DNA from: CAZQKW01 sp964594075
GTDB lineage: Bacteria > Desulfobacterota > WTBG01 > CAIYCZ01
Assembly (NCBI GenBank): GCA_964594075.1
Contig: CAZQKW010000067.1
Coordinates: forward strand, 1 to 15,945
Length of the DNA: 15,945 nt
Reading direction: 5' to 3'
Numbering within the stretch: the first letter of the stretch is position 1; each line of letters starts with the position of its first letter. Position numbers and translations under genes: made by a program. Below the pieces are notes generated by a model, which saw only the letters and a program-made list of their open reading frames with translations, did no database searches and had not been told where the DNA came from. Shown piece by piece: positions 7,108-13,927 of the stretch.

Positions 7108-7220
7108 TATGTTGATCATTTAATCCAGGTCGGTAACAACTACACGCCGTTATCACAATCCTCTTCTTGCACAGCACCAGGGAAGAGGCCATTGGCGGCA
7201 GAAAAAGAAGGATACAGTCC

Positions 7221-7706
7221 ATGAAAAGATATTATTGCCCATCAATAGTAATGGTTTTTTTTATTGTCGCAAGCATTTTTTGTGCAGGCTGTGCTCATGA
7301 CAAGAAGGCACAACAAACACGCTATCCTGAGGGGGTCGCCTTTGACCAGCCCTATGACAAAGTATGGGCTGCGATTAACGACCTGCTTTTTACTGACCTC
7401 GGCTGTGTAGAAAAAAAGACAAATAAAAGCAAGGGCCTCATAGAGACTGAATGGGTTACCCAGATAACGACCGACGGAACCATGCGCTGGAAGGTGTCAG
7501 CAGCATTAAAAAAGCAGGGCGATAAGACCCGTGTCATTCTATCTAAAAACGTGGAGATGCGCGAGGAGTTGAGTAATAGCCCCTACCGCTCAAAAGAAAA
7601 GGAGAGAGAAAAAGATAAACACCCTGATGCGGACTGGAAGAATACTGAAATTTCTGCAGATTCGATAGACAGCCTGTATCAGCAACTTCAGAATAAGCTG
7701 AACTAA
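7221..7706 (+). CDS. BamC-like lipoprotein, small
   Basis: A 161-aa putative outer-membrane lipoprotein. A basic, hydrophobic signal (MKRYY to about residue 20) runs into CAGC with the lipid-accepting Cys near position 22; the -3 position is Cys instead of Leu, so the lipobox is imperfect. The mature part carries FDQPYDKVWAAINDLL, GCVEKK and SKGLIETEWV, the pattern of the helix-grip domain found in NlpB/BamC and similar lipoproteins. A very charged stretch (SKEKEREKDKH) and a helical tail (DSLYQQLQNKL) follow. The ATG at 7221 has AAGGA eight bases upstream (7208-7212). It precedes bioD by 5 nt. A role in envelope assembly is inferred from the fold only; exact identity is uncertain. Confidence 0.82.
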   Translation: MKRYYCPSIVMVFFIVASIFCAGCAHDKKAQQTRYPEGVAFDQPYDKVWAAINDLLFTDLGCVEKKTNKSKGLIETEWVTQITTDGTMRWKVSAALKKQGDKTRVILSKNVEMREELSNSPYRSKEKEREKDKHPDADWKNTEISADSIDSLYQQLQNKLN

Positions 7707-7711
7707 CCTCT

Positions 7712-8410
7712 ATGTGCGGCTTTTTTATTACGGGCACTGATACTGGCGTGGGCAAAACGCTCATTGCCGGTTCCGTAGCAAGAGCCCTCGCTCTTCAGGG
7801 CAGACGGGTGGGGGTGATGAAGCCGTTTGAAAGCGGCTGTCGGCGCGAAGGCCGAATCGTCATACCGAACGATGCTCTCTTTTTGCGCACCATGGCCGGC
7901 ACACAGGATGATTTAGCTCTCATTTGCCCGTATGCTTTAGAGCGGCCGCTGGCGCCGGCAATCGCTGCGCACAAGCAACGCGTTCGGATTGATCTGAGAA
8001 AAATAACGGCAGCATTTAAACGGATCAGCACCCGGTATGAGATAACGCTGGTGGAGGGAGCTGGCGGCATTATGGTGCCGATCAACAGAAATCATTTGCT
8101 TATTGATGTTGTCAGGTTATTGAACCTTCCGCTTATTGTCGTTGCCCGCACGGGGCTGGGCACCATTAATCATACCCTTCTCACCATCAGAGAAGCGCTT
8201 CGAGCAGGCATTCGTGTGCGCGGCATTATTCTCAATAAAATGACCCCAGAAATGGATGAATCTGAAGACACGAACCCTGCGTTCATTACCAGGTTTACCA
8301 GAATGCCGATTCTTGGGCAAATGCCCTATATACCGGTTGAGAAAAGACGCGATTTGGATTATCTGGCCGCCCTTGCCCAATCACACATTGACGTGAGCAG
8401 CTTTGTTTAA
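7712..8410 (+). CDS. bioD: Dethiobiotin synthase
   Basis: A 232-aa ATP-dependent enzyme that closes the ureido ring of 7,8-diaminopelargonate with CO2 in biotin synthesis. It has the P-loop GTDTGVGKT (8-16), KPFESG with the catalytic-type Lys37, the VEGAGG motif (114-119), ARTGLGTINHTLLT (145-158) and GIILNKM. Length is normal. The start at 7712 lies 5 nt after the stop of the lipoprotein gene and has no clear ribosome site, so translation is likely coupled. No bioA, bioB, bioF or bioC is nearby, so this is an orphan bioD; the other biotin genes must lie elsewhere or be absent. Confidence 0.94.
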   Translation: MCGFFITGTDTGVGKTLIAGSVARALALQGRRVGVMKPFESGCRREGRIVIPNDALFLRTMAGTQDDLALICPYALERPLAPAIAAHKQRVRIDLRKITAAFKRISTRYEITLVEGAGGIMVPINRNHLLIDVVRLLNLPLIVVARTGLGTINHTLLTIREALRAGIRVRGIILNKMTPEMDESEDTNPAFITRFTRMPILGQMPYIPVEKRRDLDYLAALAQSHIDVSSFV

Positions 8411-8459
8411 TTGTTGGGAAGTTTATTCAAGCTCTCTTACTGCAAAATTCTCCCAACAA
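8411..8459 (+). repeat. 9-bp inverted repeat right after the bioD stop
   Basis: TTGTTGGGA (8411-8419) and TCCCAACAA (8451-8459) are perfectly complementary around a 31-nt loop, starting at the base after the TAA. No T run follows, so this is not a standard intrinsic terminator, but it could protect or shape the 3' end of the bioD message. Confidence 0.5.
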
Positions 8460-8719
8460 AACGAGGCGCGCTCATACGAACAGGAACCAATACGTTGCCC
8501 CGAAGTTAGCGGTGCCGTTATATTCTGTAGTCCCCCGCCCCCCCTCGCATCACCGGTGACGACGGTGCCACGGGCTGTCTGCCCACGTCAGCATACGCAC
8601 AATGCCGGACTCGTGATGCCCGCGGATGAGCACACTGTTGTGGCAGAGAAAACACCCCACACGCTTTTTCCGCCCCATCAATAAATGTTTTGAAAAAAGT
8701 TCTGTTACTGCAAATAGTA
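8460..8719. other. Non-coding GC-rich island, no supported gene
   Basis: Open frames exist on both strands here, but none has a ribosome site or protein-like composition. Visible landmarks are the run C5-G-C7 (8532-8544), the perfect palindrome TCACCGGTGA (8550-8559), and a hairpin GGGC/GCCC near 8572-8584. The 10-mer TTACTGCAAA occurs on both sides (8437-8446 and 8705-8714). A structured RNA or a degraded gene is possible; I recognise neither. Confidence 0.5.
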
Positions 8720-8748
8720 TTGACTCCTGCCGGAAATAAAAATATATA
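8720..8748 (+). promoter_or_regulatory. Sigma70-type promoter of the ferritin-like gene
   Basis: TTGACT (8720-8725) and TATATA (8743-8748) are 17 bp apart, about 75 bp before the ATG at 8824. The leader between is about 70 nt. No Fur-like box is obvious. Confidence 0.65.
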
Positions 8749-8823
8749 TTTATTACAGAGGCAAGACATGCCGTTTCTATGGAAAACCCTCAACCATTGA
8801 CAAGAGTAGAAGGAGGAATACGC

Positions 8824-9255
8824 ATGAAAAAACCGAAGGCTTCAAAAGAATTAATGGATTTATTAAATAAGGGCATCGCACGGGAAATTCAGGTTGCTGT
8901 CCAATATATGTGGCAGCATGTTCTCTGGAGTGGCGTAAAGGGGTTTGCGGTAAAAGATGAATTAAAAAACATTGCGATTGCCGAGATGAAACATGCAGAG
9001 GCAATCGCCGAACGGCTTAACTACCTTGGCGGCATCCCCACCACCAAGCCTGACCCCATTCATGTCGGCACGACACTGAAAGAAATGATACAACAGGATC
9101 AGAAGGATGAAGAGGTGGCCATCGCCCTGTATAAAAAAATAATTGCTGTGGCACGAAAAGAAGAAGACGAGGTAACCCATCGGCTGTTCAGACAGATTTT
9201 AGCCGATGAGGAAGAGCATCACGACGTGTTTTCAACGTTGCTGGAAGAAATCTAA
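8824..9255 (+). CDS. Bacterioferritin-like diiron protein, short form
   Basis: A 143-aa four-helix-bundle iron protein. Aligned by eye with E. coli bacterioferritin, all ferroxidase ligands are present: Glu21 (REIQVAVQYMW), Glu54 and His57 (AEMKHAE), Glu96 (KDEEVA), Glu129 and His132 (ADEEEHHD). Met55 corresponds to the haem-ligand Met52. It ends right after the fourth helix at LLEEI, so the C-terminal fifth helix and tail of classical bacterioferritin (about 158 aa) are missing. The start is set by AAGGAGG at 8810-8816, seven bases before the ATG at 8824; an upstream in-frame ATG at 8779 has no such site. It likely oxidises and stores iron or protects against peroxide. It stands alone, convergent with the sigma54 activator. 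Confidence 0.88.
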   Translation: MKKPKASKELMDLLNKGIAREIQVAVQYMWQHVLWSGVKGFAVKDELKNIAIAEMKHAEAIAERLNYLGGIPTTKPDPIHVGTTLKEMIQQDQKDEEVAIALYKKIIAVARKEEDEVTHRLFRQILADEEEHHDVFSTLLEEI

Positions 9256-9286
9256 AATTTATTTTGGCTACGGGTCATGTTGTTCG

Positions 9287-9337
9287 ATGATCTGGAGCAG
9301 TTTGATAACGCCCTTTGTTGTCAGACCTCCAGATCAT
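9287..9337. repeat. 11-bp inverted repeat between convergent genes
   Basis: ATGATCTGGAG (9287-9297) and CTCCAGATCAT (9327-9337) are a perfect 11-bp inverted pair with a 29-nt spacer. The right arm lies in the last codons of the activator gene (before its TGA at 9321-9323). It may serve as a shared transcript-end structure, but it has no T run on either side. Confidence 0.55.
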
Positions 9338-10334
9338 ATTCTTTAATAAGCCGGGAAAGGTAGGTTCGCTGGATATCAAGTATTTCTGCCGCTTTCTTTC
9401 GGTTGCCTTTGGTAAGAAGCAGAGTTTTTTTAATAAAGTCTTTTTTAAAGCTGTCCAGCGCCTGCTGCAGCGTAATGCCCACCTCAATATGATTTTCCCT
9501 GATTTCGGCTTTTTGAATGCCAAGATCCTGGGGCAAAATCTCCTGCCCATTGCCCATTACCACCGCTCGTTCAATGGAATTCTCAAGCTCCCGCACATTA
9601 CCCGGCCAGTGGTAGCTGGTTATAAGTGTGAGTGCTTCGGCTGAGATACTCAGATCTTCTATGCCGATGGTGTTTTTAAACTCGTCGATAAAAAATTCCA
9701 CCAGTGGCGGTATATCCTCTTTTCGCTCGCGCAGTGGCGGTATGGACAGGTGAATAACATTGAGGCGATAATAAAGGTCTTCGCGAAACTTTTTCTTTTT
9801 TACCTCTTCGTAAAGCTCTTTGTTGGTGGCAGAGATAACACGCACATCTACCGTAATCGGCACGGTGCTGCCGATCCGGTTGAAGGTTCCTTCCTGGATC
9901 ACACGCAGCAGTTTAACCTGCATGGTGGGACTCATTTCCCCGATCTCATCAAGAAATATGGTGCCTTCATGCGCGGTTTCAAACAGGCCGATTTTTCTGA
10001 ATGTGGCGCCGGTAAAAGCTCCCTTTTCATGGCCAAACAGTTCGGTTTCAAGCAGGGTTTCCGGCAGGGCGCCGCAATTAACTACTACAAAGGGTTTTGT
10101 CTTGCGGGGGCTGACGTTATGCATAAGCCGGGCAATCAATTCCTTGCCGGTTCCGCTTTCGCCGCTGATAAGAATCGTGCTTTTAGATCGGGCTGCCTTA
10201 AGAGCATCATGCACAACCCGTTTAAGCCCCTCGCTCTGAACCACGATGTGATGCCGGGATGCAAGTTCGGCCTTTGAAATCTGCAAATCTTCCGGTGCCA
10301 AGATAGCTTCGTGAATGCCAGACTCTTTGTTCAT
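9321..10334 (-). CDS. Sigma54-dependent transcriptional activator lacking a receiver domain
   Basis: A 337-aa bacterial enhancer-binding protein that would use ATP hydrolysis to open sigma54 promoters. The AAA+ core has Walker A GESGTGKE (58-65), the sigma54-contacting GAFTGA loop (105-110), Walker B GTIFLDE (124-130), FREDLYYRLNV with the arginine-finger region (183-193) and YHWPGNVRELE (241-251). A Fis-type helix-turn-helix lies at about 290-332 (NRKKAAEILDIQRTYLSRL). The N-terminus is only about 28 residues and carries no receiver, GAF or PAS domain, as in PspF-like regulators, so control must come from a partner protein or from expression level. ATG 10334 has AAGG about ten bases upstream. 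No -24/-12 promoter was seen in the window, so its target genes may lie elsewhere. Confidence 0.94.
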   Translation of the reverse strand: MNKESGIHEAILAPEDLQISKAELASRHHIVVQSEGLKRVVHDALKAARSKSTILISGESGTGKELIARLMHNVSPRKTKPFVVVNCGALPETLLETELFGHEKGAFTGATFRKIGLFETAHEGTIFLDEIGEMSPTMQVKLLRVIQEGTFNRIGSTVPITVDVRVISATNKELYEEVKKKKFREDLYYRLNVIHLSIPPLRERKEDIPPLVEFFIDEFKNTIGIEDLSISAEALTLITSYHWPGNVRELENSIERAVVMGNGQEILPQDLGIQKAEIRENHIEVGITLQQALDSFKKDFIKKTLLLTKGNRKKAAEILDIQRTYLSRLIKEYDLEV

Positions 10335-10352
10335 GCGGAATCTATCCTTGTG

Positions 10353-10398
10353 TATAGTAATTATTTTTTACTATAAACGTTCTTTACAGAATAGTAAA
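10353..10398. promoter_or_regulatory. Three ATAGTAA sites over the activator promoter (putative operator)
   Basis: TATAGTAA (10353-10360) and TTACTATA (10368-10375) form a perfect 8-bp inverted repeat with a 7-nt spacer; a third copy, ATAGTAAA, lies at 10391-10398. On the - strand the second and third copies coincide with TATAGT (10375-10370) and TTTACT (10398-10393), a -10/-35 pair with 17-bp spacing, so a protein binding these sites would control the activator gene. Confidence 0.5.
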
Positions 10399-10411
10399 GC
10401 AAAGAAAGCTC

Positions 10412-11158
10412 TCAGCTCTGGAGATGAATCTGAAACCATCGCGCGCTGAGCTCAAGAGCCTTTGTTCTGTCCGCAGGGCCGGTCAGGGAATGATCGCCAG
10501 CGGGAATAATGTGCAGTTCTTTAGGCTCGCTGACGCGACTGAAAATTTCTGCAGCGTGAGAAGGGGGAACAACTGTGTCATTTTTCCCATGGATTATTTG
10601 AACTGTGGCAAGGTCCGAAAGGACAGACCGCAGATGGTGCTGTGCGGCATCAACAAAAAAATCGTCCTTTAATTGGTGCAGTTCATGTGCGGGAATACTT
10701 TCGCGCAACGCAAAAAGATTATAGGGCGTTGACCACACGGAAAGAGCGATGATATTCTGGTCTTGAGCGGCATACAAAAGGGCTACATAACCTCCCAGCG
10801 AGCTCCCGAGCAGCCCTAACTGCTGTGACAGCAGCGGATGCTGACGGGCAAAGGCCCCGACGGCTTCCAGTTCTTTAAGCCGGCGGGAAACAGTCGTATC
10901 AGAAATTGTTCCGTCGCTCTCTCCACAGCCCCCAAAATCAAACCGTATTACGGCCAGGCCGCGCGCGGTAAAATAATCTGCAATGGTGATGAATTTGTCG
11001 CTATCCTTGGAACTGAAAAGGCCGTGAGCGGTTATGACACAGGGAGCCGGTGCCTGGCGGGGCAGATGAAGAAGGCCGCTGATTGATCGGTGTTCAACGC
11101 GAACTCGAAATTGCTCAACCATGCGCGCGTATAAGCTGGAGGTCAAAGCCCGCGGCAT
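10412..11158 (-). CDS. Alpha/beta hydrolase (serine hydrolase)
   Basis: A 248-aa cytosolic hydrolase. The oxyanion strand motif is VITAHGLFSSKDSDK (41-55), the nucleophile is in LLGSSLGGY (GxSxG-type), the acid in HGKNDTVVP, and the catalytic His in GDHSL near the C-terminus. This is the pattern of small esterases and acyl-peptidase-like or dienelactone-like enzymes; substrate is not predictable. The ATG at 11158 overlaps the TAA of the DUF4340 gene by one base (TAATG) and has no ribosome site, so it is probably translated by coupling as the last gene of the ABC operon. An internal ATG at 11122 is an alternative start that would remove 12 residues and still keep the full fold. Confidence 0.9.
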   Translation of the reverse strand: MPRALTSSLYARMVEQFRVRVEHRSISGLLHLPRQAPAPCVITAHGLFSSKDSDKFITIADYFTARGLAVIRFDFGGCGESDGTISDTTVSRRLKELEAVGAFARQHPLLSQQLGLLGSSLGGYVALLYAAQDQNIIALSVWSTPYNLFALRESIPAHELHQLKDDFFVDAAQHHLRSVLSDLATVQIIHGKNDTVVPPSHAAEIFSRVSEPKELHIIPAGDHSLTGPADRTKALELSARWFQIHLQS

Positions 11159-12237
11159 TAACGTTTTTTTCTGTTTTGCTTTTTCTGAGCCTGAGTGCTG
11201 GACGGAATTTGGCGAGCATTTTGGTCGGATGTACTGCCCGGTTTATCTGTTTTCGTTTCTTTTTCTGCGCCGGTCTGCACGGGAGCCTGCTTTTTATCTT
11301 TATCAGCATCACCCTGTCTAAACGTGTCAAGCGCTGGCATCAATTTATCAAGATTGTATTTTTCAAGAATATAGATCGTATCCGCATCTGGTGTTTTGAC
11401 AAAACGCTGATAAGCGTTCTTTTCCTTCCCCAGCAACAAGATTCTGGTTGAACCGTCTTTCATCGTCACCAGGATTTCCTGCGAGGGCTGATCAAGCTGA
11501 AAATCCTTGAGCGGGCCCTCGGCAAAATCAGCAGCCTTGAGCGTTGAAACGGTCTTCAGGCAGTCTTCAACGGGTTCTTTTTTAGGAGAAATTTTTTCCG
11601 GTGCAATTATCTCCCACTGATCTTTTTCGCCTTTTTTGAGATGAAATCCTTTCTCTCCTTTAACCAGATATTCGGTTATGTCCTGCTGGTTAAGGGCAAA
11701 AATAGTTTTGTTGCGCCAGTCCTTGAGTTCGCGGTCAAAGGTCATTTTCAGCATGCCGCTTGCAAGTACCACCTGCGCTGCATCCGCACCGCGCAGATAC
11801 GTGCTGAAAAGATCAGGTCCGCTCTTGCCAACATAAAAATGAGCCAGAGTCTTTTGCGCCCCGTCTTCAATCCTGACTTCCACACCTTTTTCCTGGTCAA
11901 CTTCAAATTCTTTATGCTTTTTGAGGTTTTTGGAAGCAATTGCCTCTATTTTTATTTTTCCCACGCTATCCAGCAGGTTATCAATGGGGGTTTTGTCTGC
12001 CTGGTAGGTTTTCTGGCCGCTCACCACGATCCAGCCCTCCGGTTTTTTTTCCAACCGCACTTCCCCCTTTTCCTTGCTTTTCAGCGCAATGACGGCGGCA
12101 GCAGTCTTGTCGAACCCCTCAATAAAGAGCGGCTGTTCTGGTTTTTTATTTTTTTTCTGCGGGGTTTCAATGAGATAAAAAATGAGCAAAAGAAAACCTA
12201 ATATCGCGGCAAAAATTATTGTCTTCCTAAAGGCCAT
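11158..12237 (-). CDS. DUF4340 membrane-anchored protein
   Basis: A 359-aa protein with one N-terminal membrane segment (TIIFAAILGFLLLIFYLI, about 6-23) and a periplasmic body of repeated beta-rich DUF4340 units (RLEKKPEGWIVVSGQKTYQADKT; HLKKGEKDQWEIIAP; the TYLRG and RFVKTPD strands). The last 50 residues are low-complexity, rich in Lys, Gln, Thr and Ser, and end in a basic cluster (KKQNRKKR). DUF4340 proteins are commonly encoded next to GldG-like proteins and ABC-2 transporters, as here; the biochemical role is unknown. The ATG at 12237 lies 34 bp after the GldG-like gene, with only a weak GGA or AGAG ribosome site. Confidence 0.88.
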   Translation of the reverse strand: MAFRKTIIFAAILGFLLLIFYLIETPQKKNKKPEQPLFIEGFDKTAAAVIALKSKEKGEVRLEKKPEGWIVVSGQKTYQADKTPIDNLLDSVGKIKIEAIASKNLKKHKEFEVDQEKGVEVRIEDGAQKTLAHFYVGKSGPDLFSTYLRGADAAQVVLASGMLKMTFDRELKDWRNKTIFALNQQDITEYLVKGEKGFHLKKGEKDQWEIIAPEKISPKKEPVEDCLKTVSTLKAADFAEGPLKDFQLDQPSQEILVTMKDGSTRILLLGKEKNAYQRFVKTPDADTIYILEKYNLDKLMPALDTFRQGDADKDKKQAPVQTGAEKETKTDKPGSTSDQNARQIPSSTQAQKKQNRKKR

Positions 12238-12271
12238 ACTCTATTCCACAGTTCGCAATCAAAGTTCAATG

Positions 12272-13921
12272 TTAAATATTTATTCCTCGTCTCTTTCTTC
12301 TGCGGCGAATATAAAACCTGCTCAGGCCAAAAAGTCCAACCAGAATGGACACGCCAAACATATTGATGAACCGTAATGCGGTTTTAGCCTCCTCAGAGAT
12401 GACTCTTAAAGGCCGGTCGGTTGATTCGCGCGAACGAATGCCAATAAGATAGTCGCCGATGGTAAACCAGTCTATGGCATTAAGAAAGAAAATCCGGTTG
12501 CCATCAAACTCGGCAGGAAAGCTTTCAGTTATGAACCGTGAATTGCCGACGACAATGAGCTTGGTGTCAGGGCTTTCTGTTATAATGGGTTCAGACGATT
12601 TTTCCTGTGTGCCGTCCGGCGGCGTTGCATTATTTGCTTTTGTTTTATTCTGCTCCTGTTCTTCCTTTTTCGGCTCATCCTTAGGGGGCACCTTTTTCCC
12701 GGCAAAGAAGCTTTTAAATTTACCGCTTAGTGCCACGCCCAGCAGCCGTTCTTTCATCTCTTGTGGCGGTGGAAAATACTGCTCCTTCGGGCTTAAATCA
12801 AACAAATCTTTCTGTGTCCAGGAATATTTGGTGCTCTTGAACAGCTCGTGTATCTTAATGCCGGTTGTTTTATCCTGCAGTATTTCAAGCGGGCTTGCCC
12901 AGGGCAACACCATGCTTTCAAGCTGATTCACAATCGGGAGGTCGCGGGCAAAGTTTTCCCGGGCAATTTTCACCCAGAAAGGATACGGCACGGATATGGT
13001 GAACAGACCGCTCTGGAAAGACGCATTAGCATTTGACCGGTCAAGCACCAGCTCATTAATAACCTTTATTCCATAGTGCTCAAGCATGTCGGCAAGGGGC
13101 GATTTGAGCGGCGTAGCGCTGAGCCGGCGCTCGTCCATCGCGATAGTATCAATGAAAAACAGCACCTTGCCGCCGGTCATAATATACTGATCAATTAAAA
13201 ACTTCTCGCGTTCAGAAAGATCGCGCGGGCTCACAACTACCAGCGCCGCAACATCAGCCGGAATTTTCTCCTCTTTCTTGAGGTCTATGGCGCGCGGCGA
13301 GTAATGATCCTGCAGGATTGATTGAATATTTTTTAATTGATTATTTAAATCCGGACCGCCCGGTGTGCTTAAAAAGCCGATAGTTTTGATTTCGGTGCTG
13401 GTAACCCGCAGAATTTTGCTGGTTAAATCATACTCAAAGTTGCTGGTATCGGTAATGGCAGGGATAACCTCTTTATTATCACCGTAGAGAATCGCCATGC
13501 CCAGGTACACATTGGTAAATTGTGCTTGATCCCTCTCAATAACATTGAGGCGAACCTGGGGAATACCCATAAACCGCAGTCGCTGCTCCATGGCGGGGTC
13601 GCTTGCCGGGTCTACAAACTCTATATTAAGGTTGCCCTTTGCATAGGTGCGATATTCTTCCAGAAGGTCCTGAACCTGATCGGTGAGCGTGGTGAGGTAT
13701 GGAGGCAGTTTTTTAGAAAAATAGACCTTAATGTTGACGATGTCGTCAAGACCGGCAAGAACTTTTTTGGTGGATTCAGAGATGGTATATTGTTTGTTTT
13801 CAGTGAGATCGGCCCGCAAAAAATGGCGGTAAGAAAGCACGTTAATAACCCCCAGTATTGCGGCGAGAATGACAATGAGCGCGATATAGTTTGTTCCGTA
13901 GCGGACTTTTTTAAGACTCAT
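12272..13921 (-). CDS. GldG-like ABC transporter auxiliary protein
   Basis: A 549-aa protein of the Gld-type/ABC_transp_aux family. It has an N-terminal membrane helix (about 11-30), the periplasmic signature RADLTENKQYTISESTKKVL (36-55), a long periplasmic body with YLGMAILYGDNKEVIPAI and GGKVLFFIDT, a charged low-complexity linker (around 425-460) and a C-terminal membrane helix (about 520-537) followed by the basic run RRRRKRR. It would sit in the inner membrane with the ABC permease as part of one complex. In Bacteroidetes GldA/F/G support gliding, but relatives are widespread in non-gliders, so gliding should not be assumed. The ATG at 13921 starts 6 nt after the permease stop. Confidence 0.9.
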   Translation of the reverse strand: MSLKKVRYGTNYIALIVILAAILGVINVLSYRHFLRADLTENKQYTISESTKKVLAGLDDIVNIKVYFSKKLPPYLTTLTDQVQDLLEEYRTYAKGNLNIEFVDPASDPAMEQRLRFMGIPQVRLNVIERDQAQFTNVYLGMAILYGDNKEVIPAITDTSNFEYDLTSKILRVTSTEIKTIGFLSTPGGPDLNNQLKNIQSILQDHYSPRAIDLKKEEKIPADVAALVVVSPRDLSEREKFLIDQYIMTGGKVLFFIDTIAMDERRLSATPLKSPLADMLEHYGIKVINELVLDRSNANASFQSGLFTISVPYPFWVKIARENFARDLPIVNQLESMVLPWASPLEILQDKTTGIKIHELFKSTKYSWTQKDLFDLSPKEQYFPPPQEMKERLLGVALSGKFKSFFAGKKVPPKDEPKKEEQEQNKTKANNATPPDGTQEKSSEPIITESPDTKLIVVGNSRFITESFPAEFDGNRIFFLNAIDWFTIGDYLIGIRSRESTDRPLRVISEEAKTALRFINMFGVSILVGLFGLSRFYIRRRRKRRGINI

Positions 13922-13927
13922 GGCGCA

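Noticed and set aside
8403..8684. 93-codon open frame on the + strand overlapping the bioD stop
   Set aside because: No ribosome site, overlaps bioD and the inverted repeat, proline-rich composition typical of a GC-rich non-coding stretch, no family resemblance.
8518..8793. 91-codon open frame on the - strand across the ferritin promoter
   Set aside because: It runs through the -35/-10 region and has no ribosome site or recognisable domain.
9750..10277. 175-codon + strand open frame opposite the sigma54 activator
   Set aside because: Mirror of a strongly conserved AAA+ gene; no ribosome site and no protein-like pattern. Similar frames opposite other genes (for example 11641-12201, 13520-13954, 12459-12926) were left out for the same reason.
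10400..10425. AGCT-rich repeat after the hydrolase gene as a terminator
   Set aside because: Stem of only four pairs and interrupted T run; read-through from the ABC operon into the activator gene cannot be excluded.
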